Below are positions 44,141 to 53,557 of a stretch of DNA of 64,000 bases, in pieces (within the stretch, counting starts at the first letter, position 1; every line of letters begins with the position of its first letter). The position numbers and the translations under genes were made by a program. This DNA comes from Sphingobacterium sp. (GTDB lineage Bacteria > Bacteroidota > Bacteroidia > Sphingobacteriales > Sphingobacteriaceae). The stretch covers positions 310,001 to 374,000 of the forward strand of contig JAITTY010000011.1 in NCBI GenBank assembly GCA_031286695.1, in the 5' to 3' direction. Below the pieces are notes generated by a model. That model ran no database searches. It saw nothing but the letters and a program-made list of their open reading frames with translations, and was not told the DNA's origin.

Positions 44141-46045
44141 TTACTTCACTTCTTCGTAATCTACGTCAGTTACATCATCACCACCTTGGTTTCCACCTTG
44201 AGCTTGACCTGCATCACCTTGAGGTTGTTGTGCACCACCTTGAGAAGCAGCATACATTTCTTCAGAAGCAGCATTCCATGCATTTTGCAATTCTTCAGAA
44301 GCAGCATCGATATCAGCAAAGTTTTTCGCTTCGTAAGCAGCTTTTAATTTTGTTAAGCCCGCTTCAATTGGCGCTTTTTTATCTGCTGAAATTTTATCGC
44401 CATATTCTTTCAATTGTTTTTCAGTTGAGAAGATTAAAGCATCAGCTGCATTTACTTTGTCAGCTTCTTCTTTCATTTTTTTGTCAGCATCAGCATTTGC
44501 TTCAGCTTCTTCTTTCATGCGTTTGATTTCGTCGTCAGACAAACCTGAAGATGCTTCGATACGGATATTTTGTTCTTTTCCAGTAGCTTTATCTTTTGCA
44601 GATACTTTGATGATACCATTGGCATCAATATCAAAAGTAACTTCGATTTGAGGAACGCCACGAGGAGCTGGTGGAATGTCATTCAAATGGAAACGGCCGA
44701 TTGTACGGTTTTGGTTTGCCATAGGACGCTCACCTTGTAAGATGTGAATTTCTACAGATGGCTGATTGTCTGAAGCAGTAGAGAACGTTTCCGATTTTTT
44801 AGTTGGAATTGTTGTATTTGCTTCGATCAATTTAGTCATCACACCACCCATTGTTTCAATACCCAATGAAAGTGGAGTAACATCCAATAATAAAACGTCT
44901 TTTACTTCACCTGTCAAAACACCACCTTGGATTGCAGCACCTAAAGCGACAACTTCATCAGGGTTTACACCTTTAGAAGGCTCTTTTCCGAAGAATGCTT
45001 TTACAGCGTCAACGATTGCAGGGATACGAGTAGAACCACCTACTAAGATAATTTCGTCAATATCAGATTTGCTGAAACCAGCATTTTTCAATGCAGACTC
45101 ACAAGGAGCAATTGTTCTCTTGATCAAGTCAGCTGCCAAAGCCTCAAATTTAGCACGTGATAATGAACGAACTAAGTGTTTTGGACCAGTTGCATCTGCA
45201 GTGATATATGGTAAATTGATTTCAGTAGAAGTCGCGCTTGATAATTCGATTTTCGCTTTCTCAGCAGCTTCTTTTAAGCGTTGCAATGCCATTGGATCTT
45301 TTTTCAAGTCAAAGCCATTGTTTTCGCTTTTGAATTCTTCATTTAACCAGTTGATGATTACGTTGTCAAAGTCATCACCACCTAAGTGAGTATCACCATC
45401 CGTAGATTTAACTTCAAATACACCGTCACCTAATTCCAATACCGAAACGTCATGTGTACCACCACCACAGTCAAACACAACAATTTTCATGTCTTTGTGT
45501 GCTTTGTCCAAACCGTAAGCTAAAGCTGCAGCTGTAGGTTCGTTGATGATACGTTTTACAGATAAACCAGCGATTTCACCAGCTTCTTTTGTTGCTTGAC
45601 GTTGTGCGTCGTTGAAATATGCAGGAACTGTAATAACAGCTTCAGTTACTTCTTGACCTAAGAAATCCTCAGCTGTTTTCTTCATTTTTTGAAGAATCAT
45701 TGCAGAGATCTCTTGTGGTGTATATTTACGGTCGTCAATTTCTACACGCGGTGTATTGTTGTCACCTTTAACGATATTATAAGGTACGTGTTCAGCTTCT
45801 TTTACAGCTTCATCGTATGAAAGTCCCATAAAACGTTTGATGGAATAAATAGTTTTATGTGGGTTAGTAATTGCTTGACGCTTTGCTGGGTCCCCAACTT
45901 TGCGCTCGCCACCTTCTACGAAAGCTACGATCGAAGGAGTTGTACGTTTACCTTCGTTGTTCGTAATTACTACAGGCTCGTTACCTTCCATTACGGCAAC
46001 ACATGAGTTTGTAGTACCTAAGTCAATTCCTATAATTTTAGACAT
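44141..46045 (-). CDS. dnaK: Molecular chaperone DnaK (Hsp70)
   Basis: The protein has 634 residues, the usual length. The ATPase domain begins KIIGIDLGTTNSCVAVMEG and includes VFDCGGGTHDVSVLELGDGVFEVKSTDGDTHLGGDDFDN and VGGSTRIPAI. The linker DVLLLDVTPLSLGIETMGG precedes the substrate-binding domain, and the tail ends in the acidic DDVTDVDYEEVK motif. It folds nascent and stress-denatured proteins with DnaJ and GrpE, neither of which is adjacent. No CIRCE operator is seen upstream. Codon use is strongly biased toward preferred codons, as expected for a highly expressed gene. Confidence 0.97.
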   Translation of the reverse strand: MSKIIGIDLGTTNSCVAVMEGNEPVVITNNEGKRTTPSIVAFVEGGERKVGDPAKRQAITNPHKTIYSIKRFMGLSYDEAVKEAEHVPYNIVKGDNNTPRVEIDDRKYTPQEISAMILQKMKKTAEDFLGQEVTEAVITVPAYFNDAQRQATKEAGEIAGLSVKRIINEPTAAALAYGLDKAHKDMKIVVFDCGGGTHDVSVLELGDGVFEVKSTDGDTHLGGDDFDNVIINWLNEEFKSENNGFDLKKDPMALQRLKEAAEKAKIELSSATSTEINLPYITADATGPKHLVRSLSRAKFEALAADLIKRTIAPCESALKNAGFSKSDIDEIILVGGSTRIPAIVDAVKAFFGKEPSKGVNPDEVVALGAAIQGGVLTGEVKDVLLLDVTPLSLGIETMGGVMTKLIEANTTIPTKKSETFSTASDNQPSVEIHILQGERPMANQNRTIGRFHLNDIPPAPRGVPQIEVTFDIDANGIIKVSAKDKATGKEQNIRIEASSGLSDDEIKRMKEEAEANADADKKMKEEADKVNAADALIFSTEKQLKEYGDKISADKKAPIEAGLTKLKAAYEAKNFADIDAASEELQNAWNAASEEMYAASQGGAQQPQGDAGQAQGGNQGGDDVTDVDYEEVK

Positions 46046-46177
46046 ATCTTGTGTTTTAATTTTTTACTTAAATAAATTCTATCAGTCTATTATCAACCCT
46101 TATGCCAATCCAAAAGTTTTGTAAAAAAAACACTATTTGTCATCAATTTGTCCTTAGGTACTGCCAAACTGACATTT

Positions 46178-47062
46178 TCAATACACCAGTTGTTCTAATA
46201 TCCTTTTTTTGGCTGACTCGTTTTGGCGATTGCGTGGCATATATCTGCCAAAGATTTCCGAGAATTCAGCAAGTTTCATTTTTTTTGATTTTTTATCCCG
46301 CCAGTCAGCAGGAACAAGTTTATTGGTATAGGCGATATTTGTAGCCCAATATTGAATGTGCATTTCAGGGATGACAAGACCCAATATCATGCCTGGGAGG
46401 CCATGGCTTAATGCTGGTCCTGCCGAGACTGGAATCTCTTCCGAATAGTAAGCGATCAGATAGAGTGAGTCTTTGGTAGCACCATTGACTCTGCGGCAGT
46501 TTACTCCGGCAATATTGCGGAATTCCTCGGTGAAACGCCAGGTAATGCTGTCCAAAGTTTCTGAAAGAATGTATTTTTCGTCAATGTCAAGCTGAATGTC
46601 TGCTGTACCAGCTTTTAGATCCTGGTAGAGGACTTTGCCGTTCTTGTTGGCACCGCCTCTAAATTGCCCCCTTTGGTTTCCTCCGATTCGGGCTGCACCC
46701 TGAGATCTACCCCCTCTGCCATTGGACGATGTTATTGTAGGTGCAGCCATTTTTACTTCACCACGTTGTTTTTCGCTATCTATGCTTTCCTCAGGCATCA
46801 ACACGGTAGAATTCTCGTCAAAGTAGAAGTTTAGTTTTTCTGTATGCGAATCTGGCATCCTGTCTAGATATTCCGACATTCCCATACCTCTGTCCATCCT
46901 TTTCGAGCTCATCTCGTTAGAGAGCTGACGCATGCGGGCTTTCGTATACGTGACTTTGTCAAAACTGATCGTACCCCTACTTCCAAAATAGGCATATTGT
47001 GCCTGAAGCGATAAACCGAATAGGCAGCAGATGATTACTGTTAAATATATTTTTTTAATCAT
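46178..47062 (-). CDS. GLPGLI family protein
   Basis: The protein has 294 residues with a signal peptide (SLQAQ at about 19-23). The naming motif is GLPGMILGL near residue 220, preceded by CRRVNG and WRFTEEFRNIAGVNC. A Gly/Arg-rich segment (about residues 112-145, GRGGRSQGAARIGGNQRGQ) is inserted in the middle. The family is Bacteroidota-specific with no established role, though its members typically pair with TonB-type receptors. Its start overlaps the end of the upstream receptor gene by 8 bases, which implies translational coupling. Confidence 0.87.
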   Translation of the reverse strand: MIKKIYLTVIICCLFGLSLQAQYAYFGSRGTISFDKVTYTKARMRQLSNEMSSKRMDRGMGMSEYLDRMPDSHTEKLNFYFDENSTVLMPEESIDSEKQRGEVKMAAPTITSSNGRGGRSQGAARIGGNQRGQFRGGANKNGKVLYQDLKAGTADIQLDIDEKYILSETLDSITWRFTEEFRNIAGVNCRRVNGATKDSLYLIAYYSEEIPVSAGPALSHGLPGMILGLVIPEMHIQYWATNIAYTNKLVPADWRDKKSKKMKLAEFSEIFGRYMPRNRQNESAKKRILEQLVY

Positions 47063-49742
47063 TTCCTTTTCCTAGATATTTATTAAAATCCCATTTTACA
47101 CCGACCAAAAAATACTGTGTTAATACCTGTTGAACAGATTCAGAGTAATTGGTGTCACTCGAATTGCGGCGTGTGTTATTAAACGTGTTGAAAAGGTCAA
47201 AGGCCTTTAAGCTGAGTGTCATGCTCTCATCCTTCAGTACTTTTTTCTCCAATTCGATATTGGTATAAAATTGATTGATTGATTTCTTATAGAGTTTCGT
47301 GGGACCTGTATAGCTATAGAATATGTTGGCCATGATATTAAACTTCTTCGGTAGAAAGTATTTGACATAGGCCGAGGTCCCACCTTGAAAACTTGTTGCG
47401 TTGTATTGTGTATTGATTGAATTTTGCTGGATATTAAAACCGGCGTTCGCGGAAAGATCAAAATCGAATCCTTCTGAATCTTGTTCATTTAAGCTAGAAC
47501 CTAAACTAAAGTTGGTATTCTTTGCATTATTCAACAGAAACTCTCCGCCGGATTGTCCGCCTTCAAATTTGGTATAGCTATAGCTATTGTTAAACCTGAC
47601 GTTTGCACTCTTGTTAAAATTGATGCGACGATTGGCCAATGGCTGCATATGATTGATGTTCAAACCGCCATTCCAGTTGGATTTACCCGATAGGTTTTCA
47701 TAAGAACTGATTTGAGCCGAATTGTCTAGTATGGTTGTTTTGTTGACAATAGGATTGTTAACGAATGACAAGTTCCCGTTGATATTAATATTCGTTCCTT
47801 TCAATAAACTGAACGCATTATAATTGGCCGAAATATTATTGTTCACCGCGCGTTTTAGGTCGGGATTACCAACTTGTTGAAATAAAGGATTGGTCTGGGG
47901 CTGTAGTGGTTGTAGCTGGTCAAACGATGGAATGATATTGGAACTTTGATAGGCTAAACGTATATTTCTACTATTTGAAATACGGTAATTGGCATCAACA
48001 TTTAAATTGTTGTCCCAAAAATTACGAGCAAGATCGATTGATCTATAACTATCATTTAACTTCTGATTCTTGTAGAATGTGCGGTTGGAAAAATTGATCT
48101 CCAGCTTTTCTTTGCGATAGGAAAAGTGCACATTAACACCCTGATTGGTATTGTCGTCGATCTGATTTTGAGAATAAAGGGAATCCAATTTTTCGGTAAT
48201 ATTGTCTATTGATCTTTGGGTGTTTGTATTCTTCGAATGATTGAAACTATAGCCCAACGCGAGGTTGATGTAGTCGTTGATCCGGTTATTGAAGTTGATC
48301 GAAGAATTGAAATCATTACCTTTATTATTGCCGTATCGAGTTTGGTTGATAATTGTGCTATCCCCCGTTTTGTAGAAATAAGTTCGTGAATTGACTTTAC
48401 TTTCTGAATCTGATTCTTTGTGATTGTTGCCGACCATCAGGTTTAAAGAACGTCCCGCTTTTAACCGTTTTCTATAATTTAATCGAAAATTATTGTTCGA
48501 GCTTGAAGAGTTCGATTGATTGTTTTCCCTAAAGTCGCTGATCGGATTTCCCGAATCATCGCCTGTTTTGCTGTCTGTATACGTTTGACTCGTGTTGCTT
48601 GCCCAGTTGGCATTCGATTGGAGTTCCATATTTTGCGTGGAATCCAGCCGCATGCTGAGGTTCGACCTGAGACCATTGCTTCGGCTATGTCTCTCGCTAT
48701 CGTTTTTACTGTTTTTTTCCTGAATGGATTGGTCAGGTAGCACATTTTTATTGTAAGTCTCTGAGTGGTTCTTGTTGCTGTTGTTGTCATAACCATAGTT
48801 GGCGTTTACCTTTAAGGCCTTTTTGAAGAACTGATTTTCATAGTTGGCCCCAAGATTTGTGTTCAGTGGTTCGCCTGTAATTTGGTTGTTCATTCGTAAA
48901 GAACCTTCACGACCACTTGAACTCCCCATGTTATTGTGACTGCCCGTGATGCCAATGCGCTCAGTCTTATTGAATTTGGCTGCAAAGAGATTTCCAGCAT
49001 ACAATCCTTTGGATCCCGCCAATGCCTCCATGTTCCCAAAGATACCCTTTCTTGCTTTCTCCTTAAGGACTACGTTAACGGTTTGGATCCTTACGCCATC
49101 ATCGATGCCTGACAGCTCCGCTTCCTCGGATTTTTTCTCATAGAGCTGCACCTTGTCAACGGCATCTGCCCGTACATTTCGAATGGCTATTTTGGGATCA
49201 TAACCAAAAAATTCTTCCCCATCGATAAACACTTTCTGTACGGATTTTCCTTGGGCCGTGATACTTCCATCGCCGGTAACTGTGAAACCGGGAAGACGAC
49301 GTAGTAAATCTTCTAACTTGGCATTCTTTTCTGTTGCAAAACTCGCTGCATCATATTCGATGGTGTCACCTTTCAGTGTAATTGGAAGACGACGGGTAAC
49401 AATTACCTCCTGCAAGACATTTTTTTGAGAATTGATTTTAATATCATGTAAGTCGAGATCTTTGTCTGCGATTTGGATCGTATCACTATAGAGTTCAAAC
49501 TTGGGATAAGTGGCCAAAATAATGTAGCTTCCCGGTTTGATATTTTTTACCTGGAACTTTCCCTCCTCGTTGGCTCGGTTAAAATAACGGAGAACTGAAT
49601 CGCGATTCAATAAAATAATTGAAGCATTGGTAAGCGGTTTATCATCTGCTTTATCTAGAATCCTCCCTTTGATGTTTATTTGGGAGTAAGCACTGTTGAT
49701 AACGATAAATAGTAAAAGTATTAATTGAACTAATCTTTTCAT
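47055..49742 (-). CDS. TonB-dependent receptor-like outer-membrane protein
   Basis: The protein has 895 residues. A signal peptide (MKRLVQLILLLFIVINSAYSQ) is followed by a CarboxypepD-regulatory-like domain (INIKGRILDKADDKPLTNASIILLN, about 22-105), a plug-like domain (LPGFTVTGDGSITAQGKSVQKVFIDGEEFFG) and a long Asn/Ser-rich beta-barrel that ends VGVKWDFNKYLGKGND rather than in a terminal aromatic. It belongs to the 'outer membrane beta-barrel' (OMP_b-brl_3) branch found with GLPGLI genes. Its substrate is unknown; peptide or metal export/import roles have been suggested for relatives. Confidence 0.87.
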   Translation of the reverse strand: MKRLVQLILLLFIVINSAYSQINIKGRILDKADDKPLTNASIILLNRDSVLRYFNRANEEGKFQVKNIKPGSYIILATYPKFELYSDTIQIADKDLDLHDIKINSQKNVLQEVIVTRRLPITLKGDTIEYDAASFATEKNAKLEDLLRRLPGFTVTGDGSITAQGKSVQKVFIDGEEFFGYDPKIAIRNVRADAVDKVQLYEKKSEEAELSGIDDGVRIQTVNVVLKEKARKGIFGNMEALAGSKGLYAGNLFAAKFNKTERIGITGSHNNMGSSSGREGSLRMNNQITGEPLNTNLGANYENQFFKKALKVNANYGYDNNSNKNHSETYNKNVLPDQSIQEKNSKNDSERHSRSNGLRSNLSMRLDSTQNMELQSNANWASNTSQTYTDSKTGDDSGNPISDFRENNQSNSSSSNNNFRLNYRKRLKAGRSLNLMVGNNHKESDSESKVNSRTYFYKTGDSTIINQTRYGNNKGNDFNSSINFNNRINDYINLALGYSFNHSKNTNTQRSIDNITEKLDSLYSQNQIDDNTNQGVNVHFSYRKEKLEINFSNRTFYKNQKLNDSYRSIDLARNFWDNNLNVDANYRISNSRNIRLAYQSSNIIPSFDQLQPLQPQTNPLFQQVGNPDLKRAVNNNISANYNAFSLLKGTNININGNLSFVNNPIVNKTTILDNSAQISSYENLSGKSNWNGGLNINHMQPLANRRINFNKSANVRFNNSYSYTKFEGGQSGGEFLLNNAKNTNFSLGSSLNEQDSEGFDFDLSANAGFNIQQNSINTQYNATSFQGGTSAYVKYFLPKKFNIMANIFYSYTGPTKLYKKSINQFYTNIELEKKVLKDESMTLSLKAFDLFNTFNNTRRNSSDTNYSESVQQVLTQYFLVGVKWDFNKYLGKGND

Positions 49743-49922
49743 GTACGGGTTGTATCTTTCAAATATAATTTACTTAATCGTTAATAAATGTAAAATATCT
49801 TTTCTGAATGTAAAATCTTTGGTATATGAGGTAGAGGAGAGGACATTTTTTGTTGCTATAAATGTGCTTTTCGAAAATCATATTTTTTATTGCATTCAAT
49901 ACAGATTGTTGACCTTGGGTTT

Positions 49923-49954
49923 TTTGAGAAAGTTGGAAGTAAAATTTACCTTTG
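49923..49954 (+). promoter_or_regulatory. Promoter of the thioredoxin-like gene
   Basis: TTTG at 49923-49926 and TACCTTTG at 49947-49954 with a 20-base spacer give a near-perfect Bacteroidota promoter. It overlaps an in-frame TTG at 49952 and so supports the ATG at 49970. Confidence 0.7.
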
Positions 49955-49969
49955 CACAAATTTGATGTT

Positions 49970-50524
49970 ATGACGTTTGAAAATTATTTGCAACAATTCG
50001 AAGATATCTTAAATCATCCTGAGAATCACCCTACCTATCAAGATGATGAATATTATCAGTACACAAAAATGAACTGGACAAGAATGGGCCGTTGGTTAAA
50101 ACGCTTTGAACCAACGTCGACTTTTGAACAATTTGTGGAGTCAATTACTGAAAAGCAACAATGGATCATTATTACTGAACCTTGGTGCGGGGATGCAGCG
50201 CATTCGGTGCCTATGTTGGCGAAGATGGCCTCAAAAAATCCCAATATCACCGTGGATATCCAACTGCGTGACAGTGCTCCATTTCTGATCGATTCTTATT
50301 TAACTAACGGTGGTAAATCTATTCCGATTCTAGTGATCCGTAATGAAGCTGGACAAGATTTGGCTGTCTGGGGACCAAGACCCAAAGCCTGTCAGCAACT
50401 GTTTTTAAACTTGAAAGAACAGGGCGTAGATTTCTCCGAAATCAAAGAGGAGATTCAAAAATGGTATAATGCTGATAAAGGAGCCGAAATCCAAAAAGAA
50501 ATCCAGACACTGCTAGAGAAATAA
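49970..50524 (+). CDS. Thioredoxin-fold family protein
   Basis: The protein has 184 residues. The central segment WIIITEPWCGDAAHSVPMLAKMASKNPNITVDIQLRD is thioredoxin-like. The active site reads Trp-Cys73-Gly-Asp-Ala-Ala-His78, so the second cysteine of CxxC is missing and this is unlikely to be a dithiol oxidoreductase. GGKSIPILVIRNEAG provides the cis-proline strand. The ATG at 49970 is chosen because the promoter lies immediately upstream. No signal peptide is seen, so it is cytoplasmic. It stands alone. Confidence 0.83.
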   Translation: MTFENYLQQFEDILNHPENHPTYQDDEYYQYTKMNWTRMGRWLKRFEPTSTFEQFVESITEKQQWIIITEPWCGDAAHSVPMLAKMASKNPNITVDIQLRDSAPFLIDSYLTNGGKSIPILVIRNEAGQDLAVWGPRPKACQQLFLNLKEQGVDFSEIKEEIQKWYNADKGAEIQKEIQTLLEK

Positions 50525-50658
50525 TTGTGTGCTGCTGCATTTAACGGCCTTTTGTCTATTCAGATGAATTATTTCCTACGGGATAAATTGATAATAAGCT
50601 GTATCGAACGAGCGCTAATTTCGACCGCTTTACAAGTATAAGACATAGGTATCATTTT

Positions 50659-50758
50659 CGGAGATTACTCAGTGCTTGTTCGGTGCTTGTTCGGTACTTC
50701 TTCGGTGCTTGTTCGGAGCTCGTTCGGTCGTAACCGAATAAGCTCCGTTTAATCTCCG
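50659..50758. repeat. Five 11-bp tandem TTCGG units within nested inverted repeats
   Basis: Units at 50672-50682, 50683-50693, 50694-50704, 50705-50715 and 50716-50726 share the form GTGCTTGTTCG with a few changes. The last unit pairs with what follows: CGGAGCTCGTTCGGT and ACCGAATAAGCTCCG differ only at the central two bases. An outer pair, CGGAGATTA at 50659-50667 and TAATCTCCG at 50750-50758, encloses the whole array. The remaining gap 50525-51002 holds no recognisable gene. Confidence 0.85.
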
Positions 50759-51002
50759 TCGGAACTCCGATGATAAACCGACTGAATCACGAATTTGTCC
50801 TCTTTGTTATATAATCCGATTGTATACTTTACCCTTGCTCATCCGCTAATTGATTTTTGTGTTTTTTTGTCTGTTTTTAACGTACAGCCATTAAAAAAAT
50901 AAATTAAAACGACCCACTGTTTTTTGTTAGCTTTATATAGATTATTGTCCAGCTTATTGTGGGCATTTAGCTTAATTTGGAGATAATTAAAACAAAAAAA
51001 AT

Positions 51003-51365
51003 ATGAACATTGAAGATCTGAGAGAATATTGTTTATCTATTGGGCCAGTCATGGAAGAAACGCCATTTGGTCCGGATACACTGGTATTTAAGGTTGGTGG
51101 CAAGATTTTTTTATTGGTCGGGCTGGATCAGATTGATGAGTTGCGGTTTAATGTGAAATGTGATCCGGAACGAGCCGTTGAACTGCGTGAAAGATATGAA
51201 CATACAATACTGCCAGGGTATCATATGAATAAAAAGCATTGGAATACAGTTATTGCCAATCGGGAACTTAATGACCGAAAACTGGAAGAATTGATTTTGC
51301 ATAGTTATCAACTGATTGTTGAAAGTCTGCCCAGTAAGACCAAGCAAGAAATCGGCGGACTCTAG
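51003..51365 (+). CDS. MmcQ/YjbR family protein
   Basis: The protein has 120 residues, the normal length. N-terminal MNIEDLREYCLSIGPVMEETPFGPDTLVFKVGGKIFLLVGL and C-terminal HWNTVIANRELNDRKLEELILHSYQLIVESLP match the family, which adopts a CyaY-like fold and is annotated as DNA-binding in some members. The biochemical role is not established. It stands alone ahead of the PCMD-PorT pair, with 143 bases between. Confidence 0.88.
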   Translation: MNIEDLREYCLSIGPVMEETPFGPDTLVFKVGGKIFLLVGLDQIDELRFNVKCDPERAVELRERYEHTILPGYHMNKKHWNTVIANRELNDRKLEELILHSYQLIVESLPSKTKQEIGGL

Positions 51366-51508
51366 GTTGCTTTGCGTGTAAATAATTAGTTGCTCGATGA
51401 GAAAAGGGCGTTAAAATGACTCTTTTTGAGACTAGGAATGGTAGCTTTGCCAAATCAATGCGTCGCTCGATAGCTTTGATCATTAAATTTACACTAAATA
51501 TTATTTTT

Positions 51509-52705
51509 ATGAAACGAACACGAAATTACTCGTGGGTAATTTGTTTTATACTTCTTCTCGGCTTGGGAAGTTGTATAAAGGAAGAAGCGCTTAATATGGA
51601 AGCAGATATTGTTGGAGTGCATGCAGATGAAGATGTTTTTTTGTTGAATCCGGTCATCTCAAATACACAAGTTACGCTTTATCTTCAACCTAAAATTGAT
51701 GATCTGACTAAGTTGAATATGACTTTTGATCTGACTCCTGGAGCATCCATTGAACTTTTAAAGGATTCTTTGAAAATGCCTGCAGGAACGCAAAACATTG
51801 ATAAGGCCTTTGTGGATCAATTACTAAAAGACGGGGTGTACTATAAGGTTACGTCCGAAGATCATCAGTTTACAAAGAACTATCTGATTAAAATTGTCAA
51901 AACAGACGGTGGATTTGTGCCAACGGAGTATGGTTTTGAGGATACCGCGATCGATAAAGATGATAAATACACTATTTTTTATAATAAAATTGACGGTCAG
52001 GATTTCTACAATTGGGCTTCCGGAAACCCAAGTTTTTCCTTAACACTGAGTTTAGGAGGAGGGAAAAAAGAACCTGAGTCATATCCTACCAAGACGACGT
52101 CGGATGCACATTCAGGAACGAAAGCAGCCTTATTGGAGACGAAGCTGACTGGTGCTTTTGGAGCGATGTTTAAAAAACCTATTGCAGCAGGAAACCTGTT
52201 TATCGGAACATTTGACACCGGTCCAGTATTGACAGATCCACTGTCGGCAACGCAGTTTGGTCTTCCTTTCAACCAGATACCCTTAGCTCTGGAAGGTTAC
52301 TATAAGTATAGTCCTGGAGCAAACGTGACCGATGAAAACATGAAGCCTGTGAATATCAAAGATTCCTGCGATATCTATGCGGTGTTTTATAATCGCAAGC
52401 AGCTGATGGATTCCGAGCCTGATCCGAAGAAGAAAGTATCCTATTTGACGGGGCACAATATTTTAAAAGATCCAAGCATTGTGGCTATTGCTAGGTTAGA
52501 AAATGGTGGCGCAACAGCGGCAGATGGCTTTGTCAAGTTTACATTGCCGTTTAAATATACGGCTAAAGTAAGTGACGCTGATGTAGCTAACTTGGACTAC
52601 AATATCGCTATTGTGATGTCTTCAAGTAAATATGGTGATAATTTTATTGGGGCCGTCGGAAGCAAGTTAACGGTAGATGATCTCAAAATTGTAACGAAGA
52701 AATAA
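51509..52705 (+). CDS. PCMD-type lipoprotein
   Basis: The protein has 398 residues from the ATG at 51509 (MKRTRNYSWVICFILLLGLGSCIKEEALNMEA), which begins a lipoprotein signal with Cys in GSC; a longer frame to 51416 would put 31 residues ahead of it. The N-terminal part (about 20-140) resembles the Ig-like DUF fold of such lipoproteins, and the C-terminal part with SDAHSGTKAALLETKLTG, AAGNLFIGTFDTG and YNIAIVMSSSKYGDNFIGAVGSKLTVDDLKIV matches the Bacteroidota PCMD (putative carbohydrate metabolism) domain. It is probably a cell-surface protein. It overlaps the next gene by one base. Confidence 0.8.
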   Translation: MKRTRNYSWVICFILLLGLGSCIKEEALNMEADIVGVHADEDVFLLNPVISNTQVTLYLQPKIDDLTKLNMTFDLTPGASIELLKDSLKMPAGTQNIDKAFVDQLLKDGVYYKVTSEDHQFTKNYLIKIVKTDGGFVPTEYGFEDTAIDKDDKYTIFYNKIDGQDFYNWASGNPSFSLTLSLGGGKKEPESYPTKTTSDAHSGTKAALLETKLTGAFGAMFKKPIAAGNLFIGTFDTGPVLTDPLSATQFGLPFNQIPLALEGYYKYSPGANVTDENMKPVNIKDSCDIYAVFYNRKQLMDSEPDPKKKVSYLTGHNILKDPSIVAIARLENGGATAADGFVKFTLPFKYTAKVSDADVANLDYNIAIVMSSSKYGDNFIGAVGSKLTVDDLKIVTKK

Positions 52706-53466
52706 TGAAAATGATAAAATATACAATCGCACTTACTGCGATGGTTTTGATCGGATCTATTGCAAATGCGCAGGAAAATACAGCAGATGAAAGTAAATTG
52801 GACTTCGATGTGATGGTGGGCGGTAAGATCGGCGGGGCGGCACCGCTATCATTGCCGCGTGAAATCCGAAAAATTAAAAGTTATAATCCTAATGTTCCTT
52901 TTTTTGTTGGAGCAAGAGCAAATTATCATATTGATCCCAAATGGGGAGTATCCTTGGGGTTAACCTTCGAAGGAAAGGGGATGGATACGAAGGCGAGTGT
53001 TAAGGGATATAAGACGACATTCAATGCTGTGAATGATGCAAAAGAGGAGCTGAGAGGTTATTATACGGGTGATATTACAACCAAAGTGCATAATCTGTAT
53101 CTGTCTGTGCCGATTCAGGCGACTTATCAGCTTTCAAATCGTTGGAATGTGCAGGCAGGTCCGTATATCTCCTTCGCGGTGAAGAAGGAGTTCTATGGTG
53201 AGGCCTACAATGGGTACCTTAGGCATGAACAGCCTACAGGAAATAAAATTGTTGTTGATAATGCCGATTATGACTTCGCGGAGAGTGTCAGGAGTATTGA
53301 TGTTGGCATGAGTTTGGGAGCCCACTATGCGATCGATAAAAAGTTTTTTGCCTTAGCGCAGTTTGACTATGGCTTCAATAATATTATGAAAACCGGATTT
53401 GAAAGCATCAGTTTTGGTTTACATAATATTTTTATGAATGTTGGCGTCGGTTATCGATTGAAATAG
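52705..53466 (+). CDS. PorT-like outer-membrane beta-barrel protein
   Basis: The protein has 253 residues. The signal peptide (IANAQ, cleavage near residue 23) precedes an eight-strand-type barrel: FDVMVGGKIGG, FVGARANYHIDPKWGVSLGLTFEGKGMD, LYLSVPIQATYQLSNRWNVQAGPYISFAVKKEF and IFMNVGVGYRLK at the end. It belongs to the broad PorT/OMP_b-brl_2 group. Its ATG overlaps the PCMD gene stop (TAATG), so the pair is translationally coupled and may form a surface complex. The function is unknown. Confidence 0.85.
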   Translation: MKMIKYTIALTAMVLIGSIANAQENTADESKLDFDVMVGGKIGGAAPLSLPREIRKIKSYNPNVPFFVGARANYHIDPKWGVSLGLTFEGKGMDTKASVKGYKTTFNAVNDAKEELRGYYTGDITTKVHNLYLSVPIQATYQLSNRWNVQAGPYISFAVKKEFYGEAYNGYLRHEQPTGNKIVVDNADYDFAESVRSIDVGMSLGAHYAIDKKFFALAQFDYGFNNIMKTGFESISFGLHNIFMNVGVGYRLK

Positions 53467-53478
53467 TCTAACGATCCG

Positions 53479-53519
53479 AAAAAGTAAAGGCCGATTCTAA
53501 GATCGGCCTTTACTTTTTT
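53479..53519. terminator. Bidirectional terminator between the PorT-like gene and the IPNS-like gene
   Basis: AAAAAGTAAAGGCCGAT pairs with ATCGGCCTTTACTTTTT around a 6-base loop, with A and T runs at the ends. Confidence 0.85.
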
Positions 53520-53557
53520 ATGCTGTTATGATCACTTAAATTAAATGATGGTAAGTA

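Noticed and set aside
46046..46177. CIRCE/HrcA operator upstream of dnaK
   Set aside because: No TTAGCACTC-N9-GAGTGCTAA or close variant is visible in the upstream region.
50672..50726. CRISPR-like array
   Set aside because: The 11-bp units are directly adjacent with no spacers, far too short for CRISPR repeats, and no cas genes are present.
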